From assembly GCF_900112425.1 (NCBI RefSeq), contig NZ_FOLP01000003.1:310001-374000 (forward strand): a DNA stretch of 64,000 bases, given 5' to 3'. This stretch comes from Variovorax sp. OK212. Lineage in GTDB: Bacteria > Pseudomonadota > Gammaproteobacteria > Burkholderiales > Burkholderiaceae_C. Within the stretch, counting starts at the first letter, position 1. Each line of letters starts with the position of its first letter. Below the pieces are notes generated by a model that searched no databases, was not told the origin of the DNA, and saw only the letters and a program-made list of their open reading frames with translations. Shown here piece after piece: positions 24,964 to 34,007 of this stretch. Both the position numbers and the translations under genes were made by a program.

Positions 24964-26472
24964 TCAGGCCGGCGCGTCCGCCCCGACCGCGGCAAGCGCG
25001 CCGCGCACGCCATCGGCCTCCAGCGTGCCCAGGTGGCGCGCCACCGCCGCCACGAAGCGCGGCTCGCTCCCCAGTTCACCGAACACCGGCGCGAAGCCGG
25101 TGAAGAACGCCACGCGGTCCTGCATCGATGTTGCCGCGCCGGCTTGCGCCAGCCGCTGGGCCAACGCGGCGGCCAGCGGGTCCTGGATGTCGTGCGTGGC
25201 GCCGGTCTCGTCCGTGCCGCGCAGGTAGTAGATCCAGCCTGCGACCGCCAGTGCCAGCCGGTCGATCGGCAGGCCTTGCGCCAGCCGGTCGCGCACCGTG
25301 CCGAGCAGGCGCTGCGGCAGCTTCTGCGAGCCGTCCATGGCGATCTGCTTCGTCTGGTGCTGCAGCGCGGGGTTCGAGAAGCGCTGCAGCAGCCGCGCGC
25401 GGTAGCCGTCGAGGTCGAGGCCTTGCATGGCCGGCAGCGTGGGCGCGATCTCTTCGCGCATCAGCGCGTCGATGTAGCCGCGCAGCGCCGGTTCGGCCAT
25501 GGCGCGGTCCACCGTGCGCAGCCCGGCCATCGCACCCAGATAGGCCAGCGCCGAGTGGGCGCCGTTGACCATGCGCAGCTTGAGCTTCTCGAACGGTTCC
25601 GCGTGATCGACGAAGCGCGCGCCGCCCGCCGTCCAGTCGGGCCGGCCGTTCGCGAAGCGGTCTTCCACCACCCACTCCAGAAAGGGTTCGCCGATCACCG
25701 GCCACGCATCGCCGGCGCCCAGGCGCGCGGAAATGCGTTCGCGGTCGGCGTCGGTGGTGCGCGGCACGATGCGGTCGACCATCGAATTCGGAAAGGTGCA
25801 GTGCGCCTCCATCCACTCGCGCAGGCCGGCGTCGACCTGCTGCGCGAAGGCCAGCACGATGCCGCGCGTCGTGTCGCCGTTCGCGGGCAGGTTGTCGCAC
25901 GACATGAGCGTGAGCGGCGCCAGGCCGCGCGCGCGGCGCAGCGCCAGCGCATGCACCACGAAGCCGGGCATGGTGCGCGGCGCTTCGGGGTGGGCGAGGT
26001 CGTGCACGATGTCTGCGGCGTCGAGGCGCAGCGCGCCGGTGGCCGGATCGTGGTGATAGCCCTTCTCGGTGATCGTGAGGCTCACGATGCGGGTGTCCGG
26101 GTGCGCGATGCGCTCGAGCACGGCCGCCGGGTCTTCCGGCGCGACGAGCACGTCGAGCAGGTTGCCCACCACCTGCAGTAGCTCGCGCGGGCTGCCGTCG
26201 CCGGCCCCGTCGCGCAGGGCCAGCGTGTAGAGCCCGCCTTGCGGCTGCAGTGCGTCGCGCGTGTCGGCCGCGCGCAGCGAGACGCCCACGGTGCCCCAGC
26301 GCAGGTCGCCGCTGGCATGCAGCGCGGCCTCGTTGACGACCGCGATGTGCGCGCGATGGAATGCGCCCACGCCCAGGTGGACGATGCCGGCCCGCAGCGC
26401 GTCACGCGCATAGAGCGGCCGCGCAATGTCGGCGGGAAGACGGGGCAGGGTGGCTGGATGCAGGCGCTGCAT
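24964..26472 (-). CDS. Mannitol dehydrogenase family oxidoreductase (fructuronate reductase-like)
   Basis: 502-residue polyol/uronate dehydrogenase using NAD(H). The N-terminal Rossmann motif is GIVHLGVGAFHRAHIA; family blocks follow at VSLTITEKGYHHDP, TLMSCDNLPANGDTTR, FPNSMVDRIVPRTT, EPFLEWVVEDRFANGRP and KLRMVNGAHSALAYLG, where the lysine, asparagine and histidine form the catalytic site. It resembles UxuB (D-fructuronate/D-mannonate) and D-mannitol or arabinitol enzymes. Lying after a mannonate dehydratase-like gene favours D-mannonate/fructuronate. It is the last gene of the operon, with 11 bases to the dehydratase stop. Confidence 0.85.
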   Translation of the reverse strand: MQRLHPATLPRLPADIARPLYARDALRAGIVHLGVGAFHRAHIAVVNEAALHASGDLRWGTVGVSLRAADTRDALQPQGGLYTLALRDGAGDGSPRELLQVVGNLLDVLVAPEDPAAVLERIAHPDTRIVSLTITEKGYHHDPATGALRLDAADIVHDLAHPEAPRTMPGFVVHALALRRARGLAPLTLMSCDNLPANGDTTRGIVLAFAQQVDAGLREWMEAHCTFPNSMVDRIVPRTTDADRERISARLGAGDAWPVIGEPFLEWVVEDRFANGRPDWTAGGARFVDHAEPFEKLKLRMVNGAHSALAYLGAMAGLRTVDRAMAEPALRGYIDALMREEIAPTLPAMQGLDLDGYRARLLQRFSNPALQHQTKQIAMDGSQKLPQRLLGTVRDRLAQGLPIDRLALAVAGWIYYLRGTDETGATHDIQDPLAAALAQRLAQAGAATSMQDRVAFFTGFAPVFGELGSEPRFVAAVARHLGTLEADGVRGALAAVGADAPA

Positions 26473-26483
26473 GGTTCGCCCGC

Positions 26484-27695
26484 TCACCAGTTCCAGAGCG
26501 TGCCGTCGTGCTGCAGGCGGTTCACCGGCAGGTAGGCGCGCTGGTACGGGTACTTGGCGGCCAGCGTCTCGTCGATGTCCACGCCATGGCCCGGCGCCTC
26601 GCCCGGATGCAGCATGCCGTTGGCGAAGGAATACGAATGCGGGAACACCGCGTCGGTTTCCTCCGTGTGGCGCATGTACTCCTGGATGCCGAAGTTCGGC
26701 ACCCACATGTCGAAGTGCAACGCGGCACCCATGCAGGCCGGCGACAGGTCGGTGGCGCCGTGGCAACCGGTGCGCACCTGGTAGAGCGAGGCCAGGTCGG
26801 CAATGCGGCGCAGCTGCGTGATGCCGCCCGCGTGGACCACCGTGGTGCGGATGAAGTCGATCAGCTGGTTCTCGATCAGGTCCTTGCAGTCCCAGATGCT
26901 GTTGAAGATCTCGCCCACCGCCAGCGGCGTGGTCGTGTGCTGGCGAATGAGCTTGAAGGCCTCCTGGTTCTCCGCCGGCGTGGCGTCTTCCATCCAGAAC
27001 AGGTTGAAGGGCTCCAGCGACTTGCCCAGCCGGCCGGCCTCGATGGGCGTGAGGCGGTGGTGCACGTCGTGCAGCAGGTGGATGTCGGGACCCACCGCGC
27101 TGCGCACCGCGTCGAACAGCTTGGGCGTGTGCTCCAGGTACTTGGCGGTCGACCAGTCGTGCTCGCTCGGCAGGTCGGCGTCGGCCGGTTCATAGAACAT
27201 GGTGCCGCGGCCCACGCCGTACACCTTCTCCAGGCCCGGCACGCCGCTCTGCGCGCGAATGGCCAGGTAGCCTTCTTCCTTGTAGCGCAGCACTTCTTCC
27301 ACCGTCTGCTCGATGTCGCGGCCGTTGGCATGGCCGTACACCATCACGCCGGTGCGGCTCTTGCCGCCCAGCAGCTGGTACAGCGGCATGTTGGCGGCCT
27401 TGGCCTTGATGTCCCACAGCGCGGTGTCCACGGCCGCGATGGCGGTCATGGTGACCGGGCCGCGGCGCCAGTAGGCGCCCTTGTACAGGTACTGCCAGAT
27501 GTCCTCGATCTGGTGGGCGTCGCGCCCGATCAGGCAGGGAATGACGTGCTCGGTGAGGTAGGCCGCCACGGCCAGTTCGCGCCCGTTGAGCGTGGCGTCG
27601 CCGATGCCGGTGAGGCCCTCGTCGGTCTCGATCTTCAGCGTGACGAAGTTGCGGCCCGGGCTGCAGACGATGACGCGGGCGTTGGTGATTTTCAT
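26484..27695 (-). CDS. manD: ManD/RspA-type sugar-acid dehydratase (enolase superfamily)
   Basis: 403 residues, the standard length for D-mannonate dehydratase, which makes 2-keto-3-deoxy-D-gluconate. The start [27 protein letters not shown] is diagnostic. Metal and catalytic residues are in [23 protein letters not shown] and [12 protein letters not shown]; the C-terminus [24 protein letters not shown] is the ManD lid. Low-activity members of this family act on several hexonates, so D-gluconate or another acid is an alternative. The neighbouring UxuB-like gene and GntR regulator support a hexuronate or aldonate pathway. Confidence 0.88.
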   Translation of the reverse strand: MKITNARVIVCSPGRNFVTLKIETDEGLTGIGDATLNGRELAVAAYLTEHVIPCLIGRDAHQIEDIWQYLYKGAYWRRGPVTMTAIAAVDTALWDIKAKAANMPLYQLLGGKSRTGVMVYGHANGRDIEQTVEEVLRYKEEGYLAIRAQSGVPGLEKVYGVGRGTMFYEPADADLPSEHDWSTAKYLEHTPKLFDAVRSAVGPDIHLLHDVHHRLTPIEAGRLGKSLEPFNLFWMEDATPAENQEAFKLIRQHTTTPLAVGEIFNSIWDCKDLIENQLIDFIRTTVVHAGGITQLRRIADLASLYQVRTGCHGATDLSPACMGAALHFDMWVPNFGIQEYMRHTEETDAVFPHSYSFANGMLHPGEAPGHGVDIDETLAAKYPYQRAYLPVNRLQHDGTLWNW

Positions 27696-27739
27696 GGTGT
27701 GTGTCTGTGCGTGTCGTTGGGGGGAGGAGGGCGCGTGGC

Positions 27740-28510
27740 TCAGCCGTGCCAGCCGAGGTGGCCCAGGAAGTCGCGCGTGCGCTCGGCCGTGGGGGCCTCG
27801 AAGATCTGGCTGGGCGGGCCCTGCTCGACCACCTTGCCGTGGTCGAACACCACCACCCAGTCGGCCACGCTGCGGGCAAAGGCCATCTCGTGCGTGACCA
27901 CGACCATGGTCATGCCTTCGTCGGCCAGCTTCTTCATCACGTTGAGCACTTCGCCGATGGTCTCGGGGTCGAGCGCGGAGGTGGGCTCGTCGAACAGCAT
28001 CACCTCGGGCTCCATCGCCAGCGCGCGCGCAATGGCCACGCGCTGCTGCTGGCCGCCCGACAGGCCGCTGGGAAAGTTGTGCGCCTTGGCGGCCAGGCCC
28101 ACCTTCTCGAGCAGCTTCATCGCCCGCTCGCGCGCCTTCGCCTCGCTCATGCCCAGCACCGTGACGGGGCCGATGGCCACGTTGTCCAGCGCGTTCTTGT
28201 GCGGGAACAGCTCGAAGTTCTGGAACACCATGCCCATGCGCTGGCGCACCTTGCGGGCCTCGCGCTCTTCGGTGGGCAGCGGCACGCCGTCGATCAGCAC
28301 GCGCCCGCCGTCGATGGTCTCCAGCGCATTGGTGCAGCGAAGCAGCGTCGACTTGCCCGAGCCCGAAGGCCCGATCAGGCACATCACCTCGCCCTTGTTG
28401 ACCTGCACCGTCACGCCGTCCAGCGCCACGAAGCTGCCGTACAGCTTGCGCACGTTGTCGTACACCACGACCGGCGCCTGGCCCGCCGATTTACGTTCGC
28501 CGTTCATCAT
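27740..28510 (-). CDS. ABC transporter ATPase, polar amino acid type
   Basis: 256-residue nucleotide-binding subunit. Walker A is GPSGSGKST, the Q loop [10 protein letters not shown], the signature [15 protein letters not shown], Walker [15 protein letters not shown] and switch histidine VVTHEM. The F-E-L-F-P-H and L-R-C-T-N-x-L-E phrasing is that of GlnQ/HisP-type importers. Start is the first of two adjacent ATG codons, overlapping the stop of the permease gene. Its place between permeases and ManD indicates transport of the operon's substrate. Confidence 0.9.
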   Translation of the reverse strand: MMNGERKSAGQAPVVVYDNVRKLYGSFVALDGVTVQVNKGEVMCLIGPSGSGKSTLLRCTNALETIDGGRVLIDGVPLPTEEREARKVRQRMGMVFQNFELFPHKNALDNVAIGPVTVLGMSEAKARERAMKLLEKVGLAAKAHNFPSGLSGGQQQRVAIARALAMEPEVMLFDEPTSALDPETIGEVLNVMKKLADEGMTMVVVTHEMAFARSVADWVVVFDHGKVVEQGPPSQIFEAPTAERTRDFLGHLGWHG

Positions 28511-29169
28511 TCCTTGACCTCGAATTTCTTCTGTATCCAGTCGACCAGCTTGGCCTGCGGGTAGCCCATGAGCCAGTAGATGACGGCCATGGCCGTGAGC
28601 ATCTCCAGCACGCGGAAGCTCGACGAGCGGATCTGCAGCGCCACGTGCGCCAGCTCGCCCACCGCGATCACCGACACCAGCGAGGTGTCCTTGAACAGCG
28701 ACACCCAGGTGCTCGCCAGCACCGGCAGCACGCGCCGCCAGGCCTGCGGGATCACCACCTTCTTCATGGCCTGCCAGCGGCTCATGCCCACCGCGATGGC
28801 GGCTTCCATCTGGCCCTTGCGGATCGAGTTGATGCCGGCGCGGAAGGTCTCGGCGTTGTAGGCCGACACGTTCAGGCACAGCGCCACCAGCCCCGTGGTG
28901 AAGGCCGAGAACTCGATGTGCAGAAACACCGGCATCACGTAGAACGCCCAGTACACGACCAGGATCAGCGGCAGGTTGCGGAAGAACTCCACGAACACCT
29001 GGCTGGCGCCCGACAGCACCTTCGATTTCGACAGCCGCATCAGCGCCAGCAGGATGCCCGCGGGCACCGCCACCACCATGGTCAGCACGGTCAGCAGCAC
29101 GGTCAGCCCGGCGCCGTGCAGCAGGTCGTAGCGGTGGACCCAGACAATGTTCCAGTCCAGATTCATCAC
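28507..29169 (-). CDS. ABC transporter permease, polar amino acid type (second)
   Basis: 220 residues with about five membrane helices beginning [23 protein letters not shown]. The cytoplasmic EAA loop is present in the form [28 protein letters not shown], which docks on the ATPase. It belongs to the HisM/GlnP group. It overlaps both the preceding permease gene and the following ATPase gene by four bases. With its paralogue it would form a heterodimeric channel. Confidence 0.9.
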   Translation of the reverse strand: MMNLDWNIVWVHRYDLLHGAGLTVLLTVLTMVVAVPAGILLALMRLSKSKVLSGASQVFVEFFRNLPLILVVYWAFYVMPVFLHIEFSAFTTGLVALCLNVSAYNAETFRAGINSIRKGQMEAAIAVGMSRWQAMKKVVIPQAWRRVLPVLASTWVSLFKDTSLVSVIAVGELAHVALQIRSSSFRVLEMLTAMAVIYWLMGYPQAKLVDWIQKKFEVKE

Positions 29170-29831
29170 GACCTCCCCAGGTGCGCAACGCGCTTGTACA
29201 GCGCATCGATCAGCCGTGTTCCGGGGAACAGGATGATGAAGTAGATGACCATCACCACCGTGAACACCTCGATCGGCCGGTAGCTCTGGCCCGCGATGGT
29301 CTCGGCGCGCTTCATGAGTTCAGGCACGGCGATCACCGTGGCAATGGCCGTGTCCTTGATGGTGATCGACAGCACCGAGCCGAAGGCCGGCAGCATGCGC
29401 ACCAGCGCCTGCGGCAGCACCACCTTGCGCACGATCTGCGCGCGCGACATGCCCAGCGCCAGCGCCGCGCGGATCTGCCCCGGACGGATCGACTCGATGC
29501 CCGCGCGCACGATCTCCGCCACATAGGCGGCAATGTGCAGCGTGAGCGCCATCAGCGCGGCCCAGAACGGGTGGAAGCTGATGCCCGTGAGGATGGGCAC
29601 CGCGAAATAGAACCACACCAATATCACCAGCACCGGAATGGCGCGCTGGGTGTCGATGTAGAACACGATGGGAATGCGCAGCCAGGCCGCGCCATAGACG
29701 CGGCCCAGGCCCAGCGCGGTGCCGAGCACCAGCGCGCCGACGGCGGTGAGCACCGACAGCAGCAGCGTGATGCCCAGCCCGCCGAGCAGGTACTGCCAGC
29801 TGTCGAGCAGGGGGGAGAAGTCGAGCTCCAT
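29166..29831 (-). CDS. ABC transporter permease, polar amino acid type (first)
   Basis: 221 residues, HisQ/GlnP-like. Membrane helices start at [24 protein letters not shown], and the coupling loop reads [28 protein letters not shown]. The two permeases share the same architecture but only moderate similarity, so they are not a recent duplication. It follows the binding-protein gene by about 48 bases and overlaps the second permease by four. Confidence 0.9.
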   Translation of the reverse strand: MELDFSPLLDSWQYLLGGLGITLLLSVLTAVGALVLGTALGLGRVYGAAWLRIPIVFYIDTQRAIPVLVILVWFYFAVPILTGISFHPFWAALMALTLHIAAYVAEIVRAGIESIRPGQIRAALALGMSRAQIVRKVVLPQALVRMLPAFGSVLSITIKDTAIATVIAVPELMKRAETIAGQSYRPIEVFTVVMVIYFIILFPGTRLIDALYKRVAHLGRS

Positions 29832-29879
29832 GGGGTCCGTGAAATCAGCGAATCAAAGCGTTGCGGCCGGGGCCGCGGC

Positions 29880-30710
29880 TCACATCGCGTTGATGATTCG
29901 CGCTTCGTCCGCGTCGAGCTTGGGCTTCATCTGGTCGTTCACCGCCTTGAGCCAGTTCAGGTACTCGGGCTGGTTCTTGTCGATGGCCAGGCCGATGGGG
30001 GTGGCCATCTCGGTGGAGTCCTGGCAGTTGTTGCCGTCGGGCAGCACCTTCAGGCCCTTGACCTTGCGGTTGAGCGCTTGCCATGGCACGCGGTTGATGG
30101 GCGTCACGTCGGCGCGCTTGGCCATGATTTCTTCCACCGGCGCCGCGGTGCCCGCGGTGGACACCCCGCGCAGCTTGGCGTTGGGGAAGCGCTTCTTCAC
30201 CCAGTTTTCTTCGCCGCCGCCGGTGAAGTAGGCCACCGTGATGTTCGGGTTGTTGAACTCGTCGATCGACTTGGCGTTGGCCACCTTCGGGTTGTCGGCG
30301 CGGCCGAACACGCACAGCGCGGTGCGCGAGTAGGTCACGAAGTCGACCACCTTCAGGCGCTCGGGCGTCACCGACAGCGGCGAGATCGTCATGTCGGCCT
30401 GGTTCGACGCCAGCACCGGCACCTTGGTCTCGTGCGAGACGGGCACGGCCTGCAGCTTCACGCCCAACTGCTTGGCTACCTCGTTCGCCAGCAGCCATGC
30501 GGGGCCGGCCCAGGCATCGCCCGAACCGGTGGTGTTCTCGATCAGCCACGGCGGGTTCGACAGCACGCCCGCGCGCAGCACGCCGGCCTTCTTGATGGCG
30601 TCGATGCGCGCGCTGGTGCCGGGGGCCGGCAGCGGCACGGTCTGCGCGGCGGCCTGGCCGACGAATGCCGCGGCCATCAAGGCGGCGAGCAGGGTCTTCG
30701 TAGTCGTCAT
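29880..30710 (-). CDS. Periplasmic substrate-binding protein, SBP family 3
   Basis: 276 residues with a signal peptide ending AAAQT. Family 3 features are IDAIKKAGVLRAGVLSNPPWLI, the second-lobe VPVLASNQADMTISPLSVTPERLKVVDFVTYSR and ITVAYFTGGGEENWVKK. Family 3 proteins usually bind amino acids, but the usual ligand-carboxylate arginine and aspartate positions appear altered: the segment that normally contains P-E-R-x-x-x-V-D-F is kept while the strand before it reads ADMTISPLS. In this operon context the ligand could be a sugar acid, which is inference. Confidence 0.85.
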   Translation of the reverse strand: MTTTKTLLAALMAAAFVGQAAAQTVPLPAPGTSARIDAIKKAGVLRAGVLSNPPWLIENTTGSGDAWAGPAWLLANEVAKQLGVKLQAVPVSHETKVPVLASNQADMTISPLSVTPERLKVVDFVTYSRTALCVFGRADNPKVANAKSIDEFNNPNITVAYFTGGGEENWVKKRFPNAKLRGVSTAGTAAPVEEIMAKRADVTPINRVPWQALNRKVKGLKVLPDGNNCQDSTEMATPIGLAIDKNQPEYLNWLKAVNDQMKPKLDADEARIINAM

Positions 30711-30826
30711 CTTCTGTCTCCAGTTCTGTGGTTTTGGGTAAGGCCCAAGTCGGGCGGCGGGAACAACGAAAAAGGGAACGGCGGTGCCCGCGCGGGCACA
30801 TGACGGCACCTGGCGGGCACGCGCCC

Positions 30827-31558
30827 TCAGCGCCAGGCCTGGGCGAACTCCGCGATCACGCGGTCGATGTGCGCGCGCATCGCGGCGCGGGCCTCGGCGG
30901 GGTTGCGTTCGAGCAGCGCGTTGAACACGCGCTGGTGGTCGTCCTGCGAGGCGCGGCGCAGCTCGGGCGTGTGGAAGTGCGCCTCCATCTGGGACCAGAT
31001 CGGCGCCTTGGTGTGGTCCCACAGCCCGGTGACCATCTGCAGCAGCACGCTGTTGCCGGTCGACTCGGCAATGCGCAGGTGAAAGAGCCGGTCGGCCGCC
31101 TCGTTGGCCGCCTTGTCCTGCATGTGCTCGCGCATCGCGGCCAGCGCGGCGTAGATGCGGTCGATGTCGCTGTCCTTGCGGTTCTCCGCCGCCACCGAGG
31201 CGATCTCGGCCTCGATCAGGCTGCGCGCGCGCAGCAGCTCGAAGGGGCCGGGCCCGGGCGAGAGGGTGTAGGCGGCAGCGGGTGCCATGACGCCGGCCGC
31301 CGGCGCGCAGATGTAGATGCCCGAGCCGCCGCGCACTTCGACCGCGCCCTGGATCTCCAGCACGATGATCGCCTCGCGCACCAGCGTGCGGCTCACGTTG
31401 AAGCGCTCGGCCAGCGCGCGCTCCGACGGCAGGCGGTCGCCCACCTTGAATTCACCGCCGCGAATCAGCTCGGCGATGCGTGCCGCGAGCTTCTGGTACG
31501 AGCGATCGGATTCCGGCTCGGCAGCCTGGACAAGGGGGGATTCGGTGAGCGTGGCCAT
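30827..31558 (-). CDS. GntR/FadR-family (FCD) regulator of the sugar-acid operon
   Basis: 243 residues. The winged helix (KLAARIAELIRGGEFKVGDRLPSERALAERFNVSRTLVREAIIVLEIQGAVEVRGGSGIYI, seen as consecutive GntR motifs) is followed by an FCD effector domain with metal histidines in LFHLRIAESTGNSVLLQM and DDHQRVFNALLERN. It is first in the operon and precedes the binding-protein gene by about 116 bases. Two TGGT-NN-ACCA sites lie just upstream of its start and match the UxuR/ExuR/KdgR-GntR style of operator, so it probably represses itself and the operon until a uronate or aldonate binds. Confidence 0.88.
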   Translation of the reverse strand: MATLTESPLVQAAEPESDRSYQKLAARIAELIRGGEFKVGDRLPSERALAERFNVSRTLVREAIIVLEIQGAVEVRGGSGIYICAPAAGVMAPAAAYTLSPGPGPFELLRARSLIEAEIASVAAENRKDSDIDRIYAALAAMREHMQDKAANEAADRLFHLRIAESTGNSVLLQMVTGLWDHTKAPIWSQMEAHFHTPELRRASQDDHQRVFNALLERNPAEARAAMRAHIDRVIAEFAQAWR

Positions 31559-31581
31559 GATGTGGTGAGCCAGTTTAAAAG

Positions 31582-31613
31582 TGGTTCACCAATTAAGGCC
31601 TCGTGGTTTACCA
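31582..31613. promoter_or_regulatory. Pair of TGGT-NN-ACCA operators upstream of the GntR gene
   Basis: TGGTTCACCA (31582-31591) and TGGTTTACCA (31604-31613) are perfect 4-bp-arm palindromes with centres 22 bases apart, two helical turns. A third imperfect copy, TGGTGAGCCA, lies at 31563-31572 against the start codon. The pattern agrees with the ATTGGTNNACCAAT consensus of UxuR-type regulators and strongly suggests autoregulation. Confidence 0.75.
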
Positions 31614-31730
31614 GTAGCCCGGAGAGGCTGGAAGGGACGCGCGCACGCTCGCGCCGCGCCGGGGAGGGGCGCCAACAGAAGGGAAACGAAGAAGTGGTGT
31701 ACCGGCGCCTGTTCCGGCCCCGGTGAGCCG

Positions 31731-32111
31731 TCAGGAAGCGGCTTGCGCCAGGATGCGTTCCAGCTTGTCGATGTCGATCGGCTTCTGCAGGTGGTGGTCG
31801 AACAGGCCTTCGGCCGACTGGCCGCCCGTGTCCTGCGCCGAGAAGCCCGAGATGGCGACCAGCAGTTTCGGCGTGCCCTCGGCCGGGTTCTCGCGCAGCC
31901 GGCGTGCCACCTCGGTGCCGGGGAAGTCGGGCAGCGTGAGGTCGATCAGCGCGGCGTCGAAGTGCTCCGCGGCCGCCGCGTCCAGCGCCTGCTGCGCCGT
32001 GTAGGTGCAGCGTGCCGTGTGGTCCTGCAAGGTCAGCAGTTCTTGCAACAGGTCGGCCGCGGCTTCGTTGTCGTCGACGATCAGCACGTTCACGTAAAGC
32101 TCTCTTTTCAA
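31731..32111 (-). CDS. Stand-alone receiver (REC) protein
   Basis: 126 residues made of one receiver domain: acidic pocket VLIVDDNEAA, phospho-accepting aspartate in AALIDLTLPDFPG, the switch serine in VAISGFSAQ and lysine in HLQKPIDID. No output domain, as in CheY or Spo0F-type shuttles. It is the last gene of the sensory operon, 56 bases after the kinase gene, and probably accepts phosphate from one of the two kinases encoded upstream. Confidence 0.85.
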   Translation of the reverse strand: MKRELYVNVLIVDDNEAAADLLQELLTLQDHTARCTYTAQQALDAAAAEHFDAALIDLTLPDFPGTEVARRLRENPAEGTPKLLVAISGFSAQDTGGQSAEGLFDHHLQKPIDIDKLERILAQAAS

Positions 32112-32167
32112 GTAAGTCGAATGGAGCAGTATCGCGGCCCGCTACGAGCCGCGCAGTAGGAGCGCAC

Positions 32168-33412
32168 CTACGATTTCGAGGCGCCGTCGCCGGTGTGGGT
32201 GTCCGTGTCCGTGCTGGCATCGCTGGCGTGCAGCGGCAGCTCGACCACGAAGCGCGAGCCCGCGCCGGGCGCGCTCTCCACGCCGATGCGCCCACCATGC
32301 AGGCTCACGATCTTGCGCGTGATGTACAGCCCCAGGCCCAGGCCGGCCGCGTGCTTGCGGCTGTCGTCGGTGCGCTCGAACTGCTCGAAGATGCGTGCCT
32401 GGTCTTCGGGCGCGATGCCGATGCCCTGGTCGCGCACCGCCACCTGTGCCAGGCCGCCGGCCTCGATCACCATCATCTCCACCGGCTTGCCGCCGCCGTA
32501 GCGCAGCGCATTGGTCAGCAGGTTGGTCAGCACCTGCTCGATGCGGAACTCGTCCCACACGCCGCGCAGCTCGGCCGGCGTCTCCAGCGTGATGGTCGAG
32601 CCCGCCGCCTCGGCCTGGTGCCGCAGGTTCTCGACCACGGCACGCGCCAGCACGGACAGGTCCACCGGCTTGGTCTGGATCGACAGCGCGTCGCGGCGCA
32701 TGCGCGTCACGTCGAGCATGTCGTCGATGAGGCGCACCATGTTGCGGATCTGCCGCTGGTCGCGCTCGATCATCGCGGGCAGCCGGTCGGGCGCGAAGTT
32801 GGCGAGGTTGCCCTTGGACAGGTGCAACTGCCGCAGCTGCGCCTCCAGGTACAGCGTGTTCAGCGGCGTGCGCAGCTCGTGCGACACCATCGACATGAAG
32901 TCGTCGCGCATGCGCACCGCGCGCTCCAGTTCGCGCTGCGTGTGCTGCAGCTGCTGCACCAGTTCTTCCTGCTTGTGGTGGGCGGCGGCGAGCTGGTCCA
33001 TCTCGTGGCGCAGCGCCTTGCGGTGGCGGTGCAGGTCGACGAACACGTTCACCTTGCTGACCACCGCGTGCGGGTCCAGCGGCTTGTGCAGGAAGTCGAC
33101 CGCGCCGCTCTCGTAGCCCTGGAACGCGTAGTTCAGCTCGCGGCCGGCGGCGCTCACGAAGATGATGGGAATGTGCCGCGTGCGCTCGGTGCCGCGCATC
33201 AGCTCGGCCAGCTCGAAGCCGTTCATGCCCGGCATCTGAACGTCGACGATGGCCAGCGCGAATTCGTTTTCCAGCAGCAGCGCCAGGGCTGCCTCGGCCG
33301 AGGCGGCGCGGAACACCACGCGGCCCGGCGCGCGGATGAGCGCTTCCAGCGCCAGCAGGTTTTCCGGGAGGTCATCGACGATCAGCAGCTTGCTTTCGAC
33401 GTCAATGTGCAT
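32168..33412 (-). CDS. REC-histidine kinase hybrid, soluble
   Basis: 414 residues without membrane segments. An N-terminal receiver (LLIVDDLPENLLAL, aspartate in AIVDVQMPGMNGFEL, lysine in DFLHKPLDPH) is joined by a coiled coil to a kinase with H box [21 protein letters not shown] box LTNLLTNALRYGGG, G1 VRDQGIGIAPE and G2 GLGLGLYITRKIVSLHGG. The arrangement lets the upstream hybrid kinase control this kinase through phosphorylation of the receiver. A threonine/aspartate-rich low-complexity tail (DASTDTDTHTGDG) ends the protein. It overlaps the cheB-like gene by 11 bases. Confidence 0.87.
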   Translation of the reverse strand: MHIDVESKLLIVDDLPENLLALEALIRAPGRVVFRAASAEAALALLLENEFALAIVDVQMPGMNGFELAELMRGTERTRHIPIIFVSAAGRELNYAFQGYESGAVDFLHKPLDPHAVVSKVNVFVDLHRHRKALRHEMDQLAAAHHKQEELVQQLQHTQRELERAVRMRDDFMSMVSHELRTPLNTLYLEAQLRQLHLSKGNLANFAPDRLPAMIERDQRQIRNMVRLIDDMLDVTRMRRDALSIQTKPVDLSVLARAVVENLRHQAEAAGSTITLETPAELRGVWDEFRIEQVLTNLLTNALRYGGGKPVEMMVIEAGGLAQVAVRDQGIGIAPEDQARIFEQFERTDDSRKHAAGLGLGLYITRKIVSLHGGRIGVESAPGAGSRFVVELPLHASDASTDTDTHTGDGASKS

Positions 33413-34007
33413 GGGCGGCCTCCAGTTGAAGCAGCAGGGCGCGCAGGTCGCGCAGGGGGAGCACGTAGTCGGGCACGTGGCGCGCAATGGCGGCTTGGGG
33501 CATGGTGGGAATCTGGGCTTCCTTCGGTTCCTGGACGGCGGTGAGGCCGCCGGCCAGATGGATGCGGTTCAGGCCTTCGGCACCGTCGTCGTTGGCGCCG
33601 GTCAGCAGAAAGCCGGCCACGGCGGGGCCGTAGGCGTCGGCGGCCGAGCCCATCAGCACGTCGATCGACGGGCGCGAGAACAGCACCGGCGGCTCGCAGC
33701 TCAGCGAGAACCTGCGCTCGCGCTCGATCGACAGGTGGTAGCCCGGCGGCGCGAAATACAGGCTGCCCGCGGCCAGCGGCATCTTGTCGGCGGCCTCGTG
33801 CACGGGAATCGGCATGCGCTGCGCGAAGATCTCGGCCAGGTGGCTCTCGTGGTCCTCGGGCAGGTGCAGCACCACCGCCATCGGCAGTTGCCAGGTGGCG
33901 GGCAGGTCGTTCAGCAGCACGGTCAGCGCGTCGATGCCGCCGGCCGACGCGCCGAGCACCACCGCGTCGACGTGCTTGTTCACGGAAGAACGCAACTGCC
34001 GCTTCAT
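33402..34007 (-). CDS. cheB: CheB-type methylesterase domain protein without receiver
   Basis: 201 residues. The catalytic triad regions of CheB are visible: serine in VLGASAGGIDAL, histidine in VVLHLPEDHESHL and aspartate in FLLTGANDDGAEGLNRI. The usual N-terminal receiver is missing, so it is not switched by CheA in the classical way. With the adjacent CheR it would reversibly methylate glutamates on some partner. No chemoreceptor gene lies here. The start overlaps the cheR stop by four bases. Confidence 0.85.
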   Translation of the reverse strand: MKRQLRSSVNKHVDAVVLGASAGGIDALTVLLNDLPATWQLPMAVVLHLPEDHESHLAEIFAQRMPIPVHEAADKMPLAAGSLYFAPPGYHLSIERERRFSLSCEPPVLFSRPSIDVLMGSAADAYGPAVAGFLLTGANDDGAEGLNRIHLAGGLTAVQEPKEAQIPTMPQAAIARHVPDYVLPLRDLRALLLQLEAAHAH

